Positions 25,176 through 34,861 of a stretch of 64,000 nucleotides of DNA are shown here, piece after piece (the stretch's first letter is position 1; the number at the start of each line of letters is the position of its first letter). The stretch is from an uncultured Roseburia sp. (GTDB lineage: Bacteria; Bacillota; Clostridia; Lachnospirales; Lachnospiraceae), in the NCBI GenBank assembly GCA_947246475.1, contig CAMXSH010000007.1, positions 1 to 64,000 of the forward strand, given 5' to 3'. The translations under genes were made by a program, and so were the position numbers. The notes under the pieces were generated by a model. It ran no database searches and was not told the DNA's origin. It worked only from the letters and a program-made list of their open reading frames with translations.

Positions 25176-26162
25176 GTGGATTTAAAAGGGAAGAATTTTT
25201 TGACATTAAAAGATTTTACACCGGAAGAAATTACATATTTTCTTGATCTTGCAGAGGAATTGAAAGATAAAAAACGCAGGGGAATTCCCCATCGGGAGCT
25301 GGAGGGAAAAAACATTGCCCTGATTTTTGAAAAGACCAGTACCAGGACCCGCTGCTCTTTTGAGGTGGCTGCCCATGACCTGGGAATGGGAGTGACTTAT
25401 CTGGATCCCCAGGGTTCCCAGATCGGAAAGAAAGAGAGCATTGCGGATACAGCCAGGGTACTTGGAAGGATGTTTGACGGGATAGAATACCGCGGATACG
25501 GGCAGGAGATCGTGGAGGAACTGGCACGGTATGCCGGGGTTCCGGTTTGGAATGGACTGACCAATGAGTATCATCCCACTCAGATGCTGGCAGATCTTTT
25601 AACCATACGGGAACAATTTGGCACTTTGAAGGGAATCAAGCTGGTTTACATGGGAGATGCCCGTTATAATATGGGAAATTCGCTTATGATCGCCTGCGCG
25701 AAAATGGGGATGGATTTTGTGGCATGTGCGCCCAAAGAATATTTTCCTGAGGAAGAACTGGTGGTTCAGTGCCAGGGGTATGCGAAGGAAAGCGGGGCTT
25801 CCATTACGTTGACAGAAGATGTGATGGAGGGAACGAAGGATGCCGATGTACTCTACACGGATGTGTGGGTATCCATGGGTGAACCGGATGAAGTGTGGGA
25901 GGAGAGGATCCGTGCCCTTTCACCTTATCAAATTAACGCAAAAGTGATGGCAAATGCAAAGGAGACAGCGGTATTTATGCACTGTCTGCCGGCATTCCAT
26001 GATCTGAAGACGAAGATTGGAAAAGAGATTCATGATAAATACGGCCTCACGGAGATGGAAGTGACCGATGAGGTATTTGAAAAGTATGCAGATGTGGTAT
26101 TTGAAGAGGCTGAAAACCGGATGCATACGATAAAAGCAGTGATGTATGCAACTTTAAAATAA
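25176..26162 (+). CDS. argF: Ornithine carbamoyltransferase
   Basis: This 328-residue enzyme makes citrulline from ornithine and carbamoyl phosphate. It has the carbamoyl-phosphate motif STRTR (55-59), HPTQ in the [12 protein letters not shown] segment, and the ornithine-side motif HCLP (269-272). It could be anabolic ArgF or catabolic ArcB; the arginine-box-like repeat upstream and the absence of arcA/arcC nearby favour the anabolic form. It uses a GTG start with AAGGAGG at 7 nt. Confidence 0.95.
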   Translation: MDLKGKNFLTLKDFTPEEITYFLDLAEELKDKKRRGIPHRELEGKNIALIFEKTSTRTRCSFEVAAHDLGMGVTYLDPQGSQIGKKESIADTARVLGRMFDGIEYRGYGQEIVEELARYAGVPVWNGLTNEYHPTQMLADLLTIREQFGTLKGIKLVYMGDARYNMGNSLMIACAKMGMDFVACAPKEYFPEEELVVQCQGYAKESGASITLTEDVMEGTKDADVLYTDVWVSMGEPDEVWEERIRALSPYQINAKVMANAKETAVFMHCLPAFHDLKTKIGKEIHDKYGLTEMEVTDEVFEKYADVVFEEAENRMHTIKAVMYATLK

Positions 26163-26192
26163 GCAGAAGTATAAAGGAAAAGGAGGGCCAAT

Positions 26193-27572
26193 ATGAACAA
26201 CAACCTTGATTTGGGATATAGACACGATTGGATACAGAAAATGGCGGATGTGTGTGAAGCCAGCAGCACGATTGACTCTACTTTATTTGATAAATATGAG
26301 GTAAAACGCGGACTTAGAGACCTGAATGGACAGGGTGTCCTGACGGGACTTACGGAAGTTTCGGAAATTCGTTCTTATACGGTGGTTGACCACGAGATGG
26401 TGCCATGTGAGGGAAAGCTTTTTTATCAGGGAATTGATATTGAAGAAATCGTGGGAGGATTTCTTCAGGAAAAGCGGTTCGGTTATGAAGAGGTGGTTTA
26501 CCTGCTTCTGTTTGGCGATCTGCCCACAGAGAGCCAGCTTGAAGACCTCAAAGATGTACTTGCAGAATACCGAAAAAGTCTTCCTACCAGTTTTGTGAGG
26601 GATATCATTATGAAGGCGCCCAGTGCGGACCTGATGAATACGCTGGGAAGGAGTGTTCTGACTCTTTATTCTTACGATGATAAGGCAGACGATACTTCTA
26701 CGGAAAACGTACTGCGCCAGTGTCTTGAACTGGTGGCGCTGCTACCAATGTTTGCTGTATATGGTTACCAGGCGTCGAATTATTTTCACGAGGGCAGCAG
26801 CTTTTTCCTGCACCCGCCCAAAAAAGAATATTCGACAGCGGAAAATATTCTACATATGCTCCGTCCAGACAGTCAGTTTTCGCCTCTTGAGGCAAAGATC
26901 CTGGACATTGCCCTGGTACTTCACGCAGAGCATGGAGGCGGAAATAACTCTACCTTTACGGATCATGTGGTGACTTCTTCTGGGACGGATACTTATGCGG
27001 CGATCTCTGCCTCCCTGGGATCTCTGAAAGGTCCCCGTCATGGCGGTGCCAACAAAAAGGTGTCGCTGATGTTTGAGGATATGAAAAAGAACCTGGAAGA
27101 CTGGGAAGATGAAAATGAGATCCGGACGTATCTGACAGCACTGTTGAACCGTCAGGCATTTGACAAATCCGGGTTGATCTATGGAATGGGGCATGCAGTG
27201 TATTCTATCTCAGACCCCCGTGCCAAGACCTTCCGTCATTTTGTGCGGAAGCTTTCCGAGGAAAAGAATATGATGGCAGAATACGCTCTTTATGAAAAAG
27301 TGGAGCGGCTGGCGCCGGAAGTGATTGCCAATGAGCGTCATATTTATAAAGGAGTCAGCGCTAACATTGACTTTTACAGCGGTCTGGTATATAGTATGCT
27401 GGAGCTCCCGACAGAGCTGTACACACCGATTTTTGCTATTGGACGAATTGCGGGCTGGAGTGCCCACCGTCTCGAAGAGCTTGTCAATGCAGGAAAGATC
27501 ATTCGTCCTGCGTACAAAGCGGTTTGCCCTCACAAACCATATGTTCCGATGAGTGAAAGGAAAGAGGGCTGA
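26193..27572 (+). CDS. Citrate synthase family protein
   Basis: This 459-residue protein condenses acetyl-CoA and oxaloacetate, or propionyl-CoA in a methylcitrate variant. The catalytic histidines are in LHAEHGGGNNSTF (H244/H247) and GMGHAVYSISDPRA (H334), and the substrate segment LKGPRHGGANKKV is present. The N-terminal 50 residues are an extension typical of the long clostridial citrate synthases. AAAGGAGG precedes ATG 26193. With malic enzyme and argF it points to a partial TCA pathway feeding glutamate and arginine. Confidence 0.93.
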   Translation: MNNNLDLGYRHDWIQKMADVCEASSTIDSTLFDKYEVKRGLRDLNGQGVLTGLTEVSEIRSYTVVDHEMVPCEGKLFYQGIDIEEIVGGFLQEKRFGYEEVVYLLLFGDLPTESQLEDLKDVLAEYRKSLPTSFVRDIIMKAPSADLMNTLGRSVLTLYSYDDKADDTSTENVLRQCLELVALLPMFAVYGYQASNYFHEGSSFFLHPPKKEYSTAENILHMLRPDSQFSPLEAKILDIALVLHAEHGGGNNSTFTDHVVTSSGTDTYAAISASLGSLKGPRHGGANKKVSLMFEDMKKNLEDWEDENEIRTYLTALLNRQAFDKSGLIYGMGHAVYSISDPRAKTFRHFVRKLSEEKNMMAEYALYEKVERLAPEVIANERHIYKGVSANIDFYSGLVYSMLELPTELYTPIFAIGRIAGWSAHRLEELVNAGKIIRPAYKAVCPHKPYVPMSERKEG

Positions 27573-27886
27573 TGGATGAAAAACAGGTGCTCTGTGCCTG
27601 CAGTGCATACGAGCAGAAATTTTATCTGAATCCCAGATATGATTCCCTTCCAGCGGGAGTAAAAGAGGAATTAAAGATCCTGAGTGTAATGCTTACTGCC
27701 GATGTGGGCGGTGTGTTCACTATGGAATTTGAAGAGGATGGAAAGCTGTATCTGTCTACGACAGCCAAGGAAAATGATTTCTATTATGACGAGATCGGGA
27801 GTTATCTGAAGATCAAACAGCTGCGCCAGGAGCACGGAGAGCTTTTGGAGGGACTGGAGGAATATTACCGCAGTTTCTTTTTGTGA
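27572..27886 (+). CDS. Conserved small protein of unknown function downstream of citrate synthase
   Basis: This 104-residue acidic protein starts on the last base of the citrate synthase stop (TGATG), so it is translationally coupled. Its features are an N-terminal CACSAYEQKFYLNPRYDSLP segment, a central hydrophobic strand-rich part (LSVMLTADVGGVFTMEFEEDG) and a helical C-terminus (LKIKQLRQEHGELLEGLEEYY). I do not recognise a characterised domain; it resembles small Lachnospiraceae-restricted families. Coupling suggests a link to citrate synthase or only shared expression. Confidence 0.8.
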   Translation: MDEKQVLCACSAYEQKFYLNPRYDSLPAGVKEELKILSVMLTADVGGVFTMEFEEDGKLYLSTTAKENDFYYDEIGSYLKIKQLRQEHGELLEGLEEYYRSFFL

Positions 27887-27934
27887 CAGGTGCTGGGAAA
27901 TGAACAATATGAGATAAGAGGATGGACAGGATAG

Positions 27935-28750
27935 ATGTTACTTGCGATAGATATTGGGAATACAAATCTTACATTTGGAGTGTTTGAGGGAGAGGAGCTT
28001 CGCTTCACCTTTCGTCTGACGACGAATCTTCCGAGAACCTCCAATGAATTTGGACAGGCCATCGGAGAAGCACTGTTGAGACAGGGGATCAAAGAATTCC
28101 AGATTCAGGATGTGATCATTGCTTCTGTAGTTCCCAAGGTTATGTATTCTCTGGTAAGCGGGATCAAGAAATATTTTCACACTACGCCCTATGTTGTGGG
28201 AAATGGTACCAAAACCGGGATTCATATCGCGGCTTCCAATCCGGGAGAGATCGGGGCGGACCGCATCGTGGATGCAGTGGGCGCCTATGAATTATACGGT
28301 GGTCCGGTGATTGTGATCGATTATGGCACAGCTACCACCTATGACCTGGTGACGGGAGAGGGTGTGTTTGCGGCACGTGTTACCTGCCCAGGGATAAAGA
28401 TCAGCGCCAGGGCACTCTGGTCAAATGCCGCCCAGCTTCCGGAGATCGAGATCAAAAAACCGGCTTCGATCCTTGCGAAAAATACCATAACCAGTATGCA
28501 GGCGGGACTGCTTTATGGAACCATCGGTCAGACAGAATATATCATCCGAAAAATAAAGGAAGAGTCAGCCATTGAGGATATTAAAGTTGTAGCGACAGGA
28601 GGTCTCGGAAGAAGTATTTCGGAGGAGACGGAGCTGATCGATATTTATGATCCAAATCTTACTCTTCAGGGGACCCGTCTGATCTATGAAAAAACGAAGG
28701 CGGCAGAGAAGAAGAAAGGGAGTACCGATGAACCGGATGAGAGCAGATGA
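27935..28750 (+). CDS. coaX: Type III pantothenate kinase
   Basis: This 271-residue protein has the ASKHA-type motifs of CoaX: DIGNTN (6-11), DRIVDAVGA and [11 protein letters not shown], then CPGIKIS and [14 protein letters not shown]. It phosphorylates pantothenate in the first step of CoA synthesis. One segment near residue 147 is [12 protein letters not shown] where many homologues have a GGAI-type sequence, a modest deviation. Its 3' end overlaps the dus gene by 23 nt. Confidence 0.94.
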   Translation: MLLAIDIGNTNLTFGVFEGEELRFTFRLTTNLPRTSNEFGQAIGEALLRQGIKEFQIQDVIIASVVPKVMYSLVSGIKKYFHTTPYVVGNGTKTGIHIAASNPGEIGADRIVDAVGAYELYGGPVIVIDYGTATTYDLVTGEGVFAARVTCPGIKISARALWSNAAQLPEIEIKKPASILAKNTITSMQAGLLYGTIGQTEYIIRKIKEESAIEDIKVVATGGLGRSISEETELIDIYDPNLTLQGTRLIYEKTKAAEKKKGSTDEPDESR

Positions 28751-29711
28751 GCCATGGCGGATCGGAGATGTGATGGTGCCCGGAAAACTGATCCTGGCAC
28801 CGATGGCAGGGGTAACGGACCTGCCTTTTCGTTTGTTGTGCAAAGAAAAGGGCGTAGATTTGATCTATACCGAGATGGTCAGCGCCAAGGGAATCTATTA
28901 TAACAGTAAGAATACGGAAGCTCTTCTTGAGGTAAGGGAGGAAGAACGTCCGGTGGCACTGCAGCTCTTTGGATCGGATCCACAGATCATCAGCAGCATG
29001 GCGGCGAAGATCGAGGAGCGGAATTTTGACATTCTGGATATCAATATGGGATGTCCGGTGCCGAAGGTCGTCAATAATGGAGAGGGGTCTGCCCTCTTAA
29101 AAAATATCCCCCTGGCAGAGAAGATCATCCGGGAGACGGTGAAGGCAGTGCATAAGCCGGTGACGGTTAAATTCCGGAAGGGATTTCTGGACGGGGAAGA
29201 GCAGGCGGTGGATCTGGCGAAAGCGGCAGAGGCGGCGGGGGCGTCGGCTGTTGCCGTCCACGGAAGGACCAGGGAGCAATATTACAGCGGAAGGGCGGAC
29301 TGGGGCGTCATCCGCCGGGTGAAGGAAGCGGTGTCCATACCGGTGATCGGAAACGGAGATATCTTTACCGGCAGAGATGCGGAAAAGATGTTTATGGAGA
29401 CAGGATGTGATGCGTTGATGATCGGGCGGGGTGCCAGGGGAAATCCCTGGATTTTTCCTCAGATCCGTCATTATCTGGAGACTGGCGGGGAACTTCCCAG
29501 GCCAGAGCTGCCAGAGCTGGCACAGATGATCCTGCGCCATGCCAGGATGCAGACGGAATGGAAGGGAGAGTTCTATGGCATGCGGGAGATGAGGTCGCAT
29601 TTTGCCTGGTACACTTCTGGATATCCCCATTCTGCTTCCATGCGGCGCAGAGTAAATGAAATTGAGACGATAGAGGATCTGGAGAGGTTGCTGGAGAGCT
29701 TCTGCGGGTGA
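28728..29711 (+). CDS. dusB: tRNA-dihydrouridine synthase (DusB-like)
   Basis: This 327-residue flavoenzyme reduces uridines in tRNA D-loops. It has the N-terminal [13 protein letters not shown], the catalytic cysteine C109 in [24 protein letters not shown], the histidine motif [12 protein letters not shown] and the FMN phosphate segment IGNGDIFTG / [14 protein letters not shown] 28728 with GGGAG upstream is preferred to an earlier frame opening; it overlaps coaX. A strong terminator follows. Confidence 0.95.
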   Translation: MNRMRADEPWRIGDVMVPGKLILAPMAGVTDLPFRLLCKEKGVDLIYTEMVSAKGIYYNSKNTEALLEVREEERPVALQLFGSDPQIISSMAAKIEERNFDILDINMGCPVPKVVNNGEGSALLKNIPLAEKIIRETVKAVHKPVTVKFRKGFLDGEEQAVDLAKAAEAAGASAVAVHGRTREQYYSGRADWGVIRRVKEAVSIPVIGNGDIFTGRDAEKMFMETGCDALMIGRGARGNPWIFPQIRHYLETGGELPRPELPELAQMILRHARMQTEWKGEFYGMREMRSHFAWYTSGYPHSASMRRRVNEIETIEDLERLLESFCG

Positions 29712-29775
29712 TTCTGGAAGCAGTATAAGAAAAATTTGTGTGAATTTGTGTTCTCACATCTTTCACATTTATATC

Positions 29776-29808
29776 AAAGTATGAACATCTTCTGTTCATA
29801 CTTTTTTT
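29776..29808 (+). terminator. Rho-independent terminator after dusB
   Basis: A perfect 12-bp stem (29776-29787 with 29793-29804) and 5-nt loop lead into a run of seven T. Confidence 0.93.
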
Positions 29809-29886
29809 CTATTCTAAATTCAGATACTAAATCCCCAACATCTTAATCTGAGAATATTAAAAAATAAAATGCAGGAGGTTCCATCA

Positions 29887-31419
29887 GTGAAAAAGAAAAG
29901 AAAGAAGTGGAAATTGTGTGTGTTCGGAGGGGCGGTCTGTGTCTTGGCAGCAGCCTTGGTGTTTTTTCTGAATCGAGGAAGAAACAGCGCCATGGCAGAG
30001 GACCAGGTTCAGAAACAGAGCAGTATTTCCCTGGGAAAAATGGATCTGACAAAGTCGGTCAGCGCCACGGGAACGATCACCAGCAGCCAGAGCCGGACGG
30101 TTTCGGCAGAAGTAAATGGAGTGAAGGTAAAAAAGGTATGTGTCAAGGCAGGAGATACGGTCCAGGAAGGAGACGCACTGGTACAATTTGATGCGAGTGA
30201 TCTAAAGAAGGCTTTGTCAGAGGCAGAGCAGTCTCTGAGTGATACCAGGGCTGAGGCGGAAAGAAACCTGTCATCTGCCAGAAAACAGTTGTCAGAGGCA
30301 AAAGAATCTTACAGTGAGGGAAAAGAGGAAACAGCCAAAAAGGTAACAGAGACCAAAAAAGAGCTTCAGAGCGCCAAAAAGCAGGTTATAAAATTGAATG
30401 ACCAGATTTCAGAAGAAAAGGATGCAGAGGCAAAGAAGCGCCTGCAGGAACAGCTCATGAAGGCAGAAGAAGCGGCAAAGCAGGCAGAGAGCGCCTATGA
30501 AGCGGCAAAGGAGTCCCAGAAGAACGAAGAAAAGCAAAATAAAAACAGTGTAGAAAATGCAGAAAATGCTGTGGAGACAGCTCAGTCCAATCATAAAAAG
30601 AGCATCCGTGAAGCAGAAAAGCAGGTAGAAGATGCGTCTACTGCACTGGAAAAGTGTGATGTAACAGCTCCTATTTCTGGAATCGTGACAGCAGTCGGTA
30701 TTGAGGAAGGAGAAGTCTACAATGGTAGTGATGTAATCCAGATCGAAGATAATAGTTCCTATGTGGTTTCTACGATTGTAGACGAATATGACATCAGCAA
30801 AGTTGAGAAAGGACAGAGGGTGGCGGTACTGACAGAGGCGACCGGTGAGGATGAGATCCAGGGTGAGATCAGCTTTGTGGCGCCTGCCACAGGCAGCAGT
30901 TCCCTGGCCGGGACATCATCCCAGTCCACAGGAGGAACGGGGATGAGCAGCACCGCCTCATCCACCAACAGCGGGTACGAGGTAAAGATTGATGTGAAAA
31001 CAGAAGATGAGAGGCTTCGTATGGGACTCACAGCCAAATGCAGTATTGTTCTGGAGGAAGTCCGGGATGTATATGCTGTGCCCTATGATGCGGTCCACGA
31101 AAATTCAAATGGATCTTCGGTAGTATATGTCTCAGAAAAGGCATCGGAAGGAAAATCTTTCACAGAGATTCCGGTAGAAAAGGGAATGGAAAGTGATTAT
31201 TATGTGGAGATCAGCGGAGATCAGTTAAGGGAGGGAATGCAGATCCTGATCCCGACCGATGCAGTGTCCGACAATTCTGACGAGAAGCCCGCAGAAAATG
31301 AATTTGAGATGTTTGGCGGTGGAGTGCCCGGGACACCACCGGATGGCGGGGGAAGGACGCAGATGAAAGAAAGACGCGGAAACGGAAGTGCCAGGAATGG
31401 AGGCGGAAATGTCAGATAA
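29887..31419 (+). CDS. MacA/HlyD-type efflux adaptor protein
   Basis: This 510-residue protein has an N-terminal membrane anchor (about 12-34), a barrel-sandwich (lipoyl-like) hybrid domain split by a long coiled coil rich in Ala/Glu/Lys (about 105-255), and a beta-barrel region (SYVVSTIVDEYDISKVEKGQRVAV). A Ser/Thr/Gly-rich insert (about 335-360) and a Gly/Arg-rich C-terminal tail are additions. It would link the MacB-type transporter encoded next to the cell exterior. It uses GTG 29887, with AGGAGG at 8 nt, and its end overlaps the ATPase gene by 11 nt. Confidence 0.92.
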   Translation: MKKKRKKWKLCVFGGAVCVLAAALVFFLNRGRNSAMAEDQVQKQSSISLGKMDLTKSVSATGTITSSQSRTVSAEVNGVKVKKVCVKAGDTVQEGDALVQFDASDLKKALSEAEQSLSDTRAEAERNLSSARKQLSEAKESYSEGKEETAKKVTETKKELQSAKKQVIKLNDQISEEKDAEAKKRLQEQLMKAEEAAKQAESAYEAAKESQKNEEKQNKNSVENAENAVETAQSNHKKSIREAEKQVEDASTALEKCDVTAPISGIVTAVGIEEGEVYNGSDVIQIEDNSSYVVSTIVDEYDISKVEKGQRVAVLTEATGEDEIQGEISFVAPATGSSSLAGTSSQSTGGTGMSSTASSTNSGYEVKIDVKTEDERLRMGLTAKCSIVLEEVRDVYAVPYDAVHENSNGSSVVYVSEKASEGKSFTEIPVEKGMESDYYVEISGDQLREGMQILIPTDAVSDNSDEKPAENEFEMFGGGVPGTPPDGGGRTQMKERRGNGSARNGGGNVR

Positions 31420-32122
31420 AATAAAGCGGGTAATTGATCTAAAACATATTGTAAAGCGGTTTTATATCGGTCAGCCAAATGAACTTGAGATTTTACACAA
31501 GATCGATCTAAAGGTGGAGAAGGGGGAGTTTATTTCTATCGTGGGAGAGTCCGGCTCTGGAAAAACGACACTGATGAATATAATAGGCGCCCTGGACCGA
31601 CCTACCGAGGGAGAATATTATCTGGAAGGAATGGATGTATGTCTGGCAAAGGACAAGAGGCTTTCAGAGCTCAGGAATCAGAAAATAGGTTTCATTTTTC
31701 AGACCTATAATCTTATCGCGAGAACAACAGCATTGTCCAATGTAGAGCTTCCGATGCTGTATGCCGGAGTGGCAAAAGCGGAGCGGACAGCCAGGGCGCA
31801 GGAGCTTCTGGCTATGGTAGGCATGGAAGACCGTATGCAGCACAGACCGGATGAATTATCCGGCGGTCAGAAACAGCGGGTGGCGATCGCCCGCGCCATG
31901 GCAAATGATCCGGCCATCCTCCTTGCCGACGAGCCTACTGGTGCACTGGATTCCAAAACTGGCAGGACGATCATGGATATCTTTCACCGCCTGCACAAAG
32001 AGCAGGGAAAAACCATTGTTCTCATCACGCATTCCACGGAATTGGCAGAAGAGACCAGCCGGGTTGTTACGCTCCGGGATGGAGAAGTAACGGGAATACG
32101 AAAAGGAGGTGCTGCATGCTGA
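31409..32122 (+). CDS. MacB/LolD-type ABC transporter ATP-binding protein
   Basis: This 237-residue ATPase has Walker A GESGSGKTT (46-54), Q-loop QTYNLIART, signature LSGGQ (150-154), Walker B ILLADEP and the H-loop VLITHS. It belongs to the MacB/FtsE-like subfamily that works with FtsX-fold permeases. ATG 31409 has GGAGG at 5 nt. Genes on both sides overlap it, forming a three-gene export operon for a peptide, antibiotic or lipid; the substrate is unknown. Confidence 0.96.
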   Translation: MSDKIKRVIDLKHIVKRFYIGQPNELEILHKIDLKVEKGEFISIVGESGSGKTTLMNIIGALDRPTEGEYYLEGMDVCLAKDKRLSELRNQKIGFIFQTYNLIARTTALSNVELPMLYAGVAKAERTARAQELLAMVGMEDRMQHRPDELSGGQKQRVAIARAMANDPAILLADEPTGALDSKTGRTIMDIFHRLHKEQGKTIVLITHSTELAEETSRVVTLRDGEVTGIRKGGAAC

Positions 32123-33405
32123 TCCTTGAAAATATCAAGCTTGCCTTTGGGGCGTTGCGAGCCAATAAAATGCGTGGGTTTCTGACTATGCTGGGAATCA
32201 TTATCGGAATTGGATCCGTTATCGCCATCATGACAGTGAGTTCTTCTCTCACCACTTCCATTTCTGTCTCCTTTCAGGAAATGGGTGCAAATAATATTAC
32301 GGTTGGTCTCAGACAATCCGGTGAAGAAGAAGAGGTCAGGCAGAATGGAATGAGATTTGGTGCTTCCGCCCGAAGCAGTACAGTGGAAGAAGAGGACCGG
32401 ATCACTGATGCGATGCTGGAAGCATTAACTGCACGCTTTCCGGACCAGATCGAAGCGATTGCCATCAGTGAATCAGTGGCGGAGGGTACAGTCAGGAAAG
32501 AAGACAACACGGCGAATATATCCCTTACAGGTATCAATGAAGACTATTTTGCCAGCAGCGATATTACTCTTTTAGCAGGCAGAAGGATTAAAAAGGCGGA
32601 TCTGGAGGGGAACAAAAAGGTGATCATGATCTCTGACAAGGCAGTGGACAATTTATTTGGCGGCAAATATGAAGAGGTCCTGGGGAAAGAGATCAGCGTT
32701 GAGATCAATGGTGTATATGCTTCTTATTACATCTCAGGTGTATACAAATATGAAGAGGACAGTTCCTTTTTCTCTGCTTCAGATGATGAGTTGGCCACAT
32801 CCGCGTACATTCCTCTGACCACGGGAAAAGAACAGATCCATGCGGATGACGGATATGATCATTGTACAGTGGTCACATCAGCGGGGGTACCAAGTGTATC
32901 GGCATTTGCCCAGGAGCTGGAAGCCTTTTTTCTTCCATATTATGCGGCAAACGATGATTATGAGATCACTGCCACCACGATGGAATCCATGACAGAATCC
33001 ATGAATGATATGATCCAGACGGTATCAGCTGCCATTGCGTTTATTGCAGGAATCTCCCTGTTGGTAGGGGGGATTGGCGTAATGAATATTATGCTGGTAT
33101 CTATTACGGAACGGACTCGGGAAATCGGTACCAGAAAAGCACTGGGGGCGAAGAACAGTTTTATACGGCTCCAGTTTATCATCGAATCGATGATCCTGTG
33201 CCTGGTAGGAGGGTGTCTTGGAATTCTTTTGGGATTTGGACTGGGAGCGGTGGCGGCAAAGCTGCTGGGATATTCCGCCTCAGCACCAGTGTCGGCGATT
33301 ATCACAGCTGTGGGATTTTCCATGACCATCGGGCTGTTTTTCGGATATTATCCGGCAAACAAGGCGGCAAAGCTGGATCCTATCGAAGCGTTGCGCTATG
33401 AATAA
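32116..33405 (+). CDS. MacB-type ABC transporter permease (FtsX fold)
   Basis: This 429-residue permease has one N-terminal membrane helix (about 20-45), a large extracellular MacB core domain (about 50-290) and three C-terminal helices (about 300-325, 350-380, 390-415). The signature ISLLVGGIGVMNIMLVSITERTREIGTRKALGAK is very clear. It overlaps the ATPase gene by 7 nt. With the adaptor it forms a MacAB-like system of the single-membrane type seen in Firmicutes. Confidence 0.95.
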   Translation: MLILENIKLAFGALRANKMRGFLTMLGIIIGIGSVIAIMTVSSSLTTSISVSFQEMGANNITVGLRQSGEEEEVRQNGMRFGASARSSTVEEEDRITDAMLEALTARFPDQIEAIAISESVAEGTVRKEDNTANISLTGINEDYFASSDITLLAGRRIKKADLEGNKKVIMISDKAVDNLFGGKYEEVLGKEISVEINGVYASYYISGVYKYEEDSSFFSASDDELATSAYIPLTTGKEQIHADDGYDHCTVVTSAGVPSVSAFAQELEAFFLPYYAANDDYEITATTMESMTESMNDMIQTVSAAIAFIAGISLLVGGIGVMNIMLVSITERTREIGTRKALGAKNSFIRLQFIIESMILCLVGGCLGILLGFGLGAVAAKLLGYSASAPVSAIITAVGFSMTIGLFFGYYPANKAAKLDPIEALRYE

Positions 33406-33429
33406 AAGAATCTTTACAAAAATGGAAAG

Positions 33430-33457
33430 GCATGGTACACTAGTACTGTGCTTTTTT
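33430..33457 (+). terminator. Terminator of the MacAB-type operon
   Basis: GCATGGTAC (33430-33438) pairs with GTACTGTGC (33443-33451) using two G-U pairs, followed by six T. Confidence 0.7.
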
Positions 33458-33575
33458 ATCGTTAATAGTGGTGCTGCTGAAATTGGCAGGCCAGTCCAAA
33501 AAAGTTCTTTCGATATTCAGATTTTGTTCCCGATTATTCCATATTTAACAGGCTTGAATCAATAGAAAAAAACAG

Positions 33576-33604
33576 TTGACAGTTTAGCGACATTGGTGTA
33601 GTAT
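33576..33604 (+). promoter_or_regulatory. Sigma-A promoter of recA
   Basis: A consensus TTGACA (33576-33581) is 17 nt from TAGTAT (33599-33604). Confidence 0.85.
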
Positions 33605-33613
33605 ATCTATATA

Positions 33614-33629
33614 CAGAACAGATGTTCTG
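33614..33629 (+). promoter_or_regulatory. LexA (SOS) operator of recA
   Basis: The perfect 16-bp palindrome CAGAACAGATGTTCTG contains GAAC-N4-GTTC, the core of the Gram-positive LexA box. It begins 10 nt after the -10 element, so bound LexA would block the start of transcription. Confidence 0.85.
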
Positions 33630-33670
33630 AAATGAAGTTCGATTATGATTGATATTTGGAGGATATTGAA

Positions 33671-34741
33671 ATGATGGAGAAAGACCAGAATAAAGTGAAA
33701 GCATTGGAGTCTGCGATTGCGCAGATTGAGAAACAGTATGGAAAAGGCTCGGTGATGAAATTGGGCGATACCACATCACGTATGGGTGTTGAAGTAGTAC
33801 CCACCGGTTCCCTCAGTCTTGATATTGCCCTGGGAGTCGGCGGTATTCCAAAGGGAAGGATCATCGAGGTATATGGTCCTGAATCCAGTGGTAAGACTAC
33901 CGTTGCCCTGCATATGGTGGCAGAAGTGCAGAAGCGGGGAGGAATTGCGGGATTTATTGATGCAGAGCATGCGCTGGATCCCACCTATGCCCGGAATATC
34001 GGGGTGGATATCGATGAATTATACATATCCCAGCCGGATTGTGGTGAACAGGCGCTGGAGATCACTGAGACGATGGTACGCTCTGGCGCGGTTGATATTG
34101 TGATCGTGGACTCGGTGGCAGCCCTTGTGCCGAAAGCAGAGATCGATGGGGATATGGGAGACAGCCATGTAGGACTGCAGGCAAGGCTGATGAGCCAGGC
34201 GCTTAGGAAGCTTACGAGTGTTATAAATAAATCAAATTGTATTGTCATATTCATTAACCAGCTCCGGGAGAAGATCGGTGTTATGTTTGGTAATCCAGAG
34301 ACTACCACAGGTGGCCGTGCCCTGAAATTTTATGCTTCGGTGCGCCTTGATGTAAGAAGAGTGGAGACTTTGAAACAGGGCGGTGAGATGATCGGTAACC
34401 ATGTCCGTGTAAAAGTCGTGAAAAATAAGGTGGCACCTCCTTTCCAGGAGGCAGAATTTGATATCATGTTCGGAAAGGGAATTTCCAGAGAAGGCGACGT
34501 TCTGGATCTTGCTACAAAGAACGATATCATTGCTAAGAGCGGGGCATGGTATTCCTATAAGGGAGATAAGATAGGACAGGGAAGGGAAAATGCCAAGACC
34601 TATCTTGCGGATAATCCTGCTGTATTTGAAGAAGTTGAGCGTCAGGTACGTGCCAGGTACGTTGAACAGCCCGAAGAAGAAACTGTACCTGGGGAAAAAG
34701 AGAGTAAAAAGAAAAAATCCCCAGTGAAGGAAGAGAAATGA
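33671..34741 (+). CDS. recA: Recombinase RecA
   Basis: This 356-residue protein is complete RecA: Walker [10 protein letters not shown] (69-77), Walker [19 protein letters not shown], the L2-region [27 protein letters not shown], and a Lys/Glu-rich C-terminal tail. It drives homologous recombination and the SOS response. ATG 33671 has GGAGG at 8 nt; a TTG at 33656 lies within the RBS area and is rejected. A LexA operator overlaps the start of transcription. The last 25 codons and the stop are contained in a 104-bp tandem duplication. Confidence 0.98.
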   Translation: MMEKDQNKVKALESAIAQIEKQYGKGSVMKLGDTTSRMGVEVVPTGSLSLDIALGVGGIPKGRIIEVYGPESSGKTTVALHMVAEVQKRGGIAGFIDAEHALDPTYARNIGVDIDELYISQPDCGEQALEITETMVRSGAVDIVIVDSVAALVPKAEIDGDMGDSHVGLQARLMSQALRKLTSVINKSNCIVIFINQLREKIGVMFGNPETTTGGRALKFYASVRLDVRRVETLKQGGEMIGNHVRVKVVKNKVAPPFQEAEFDIMFGKGISREGDVLDLATKNDIIAKSGAWYSYKGDKIGQGRENAKTYLADNPAVFEEVERQVRARYVEQPEEETVPGEKESKKKKSPVKEEK

Positions 34742-34861
34742 GGCCTTATTCCATGAAAGACAGGAATAAACAGCCCGAAGAAGAAACTGTACCTGAGGAA
34801 AAAGAGAGTAAAAAGAAAAAATCCCCAGTGAAGGAAGAGAAATGAGGCATTATTCCATGAA
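34665..34861 (+). repeat. 104-bp tandem duplication of the recA 3' end and recX start
   Basis: Copy 1 (34665-34768) covers the recA tail ([24 protein letters not shown], stop) and the first codons of the ancestral recX. Copy 2 (34769-34861) repeats it with very few changes. The product is a 35-codon frame at 34738-34845 that begins like RecX (MRPYSMK) and ends like RecA (...KSPVKEEK). It is linked by ATGA overlaps to recA before it and recX after it. Confidence 0.95.
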
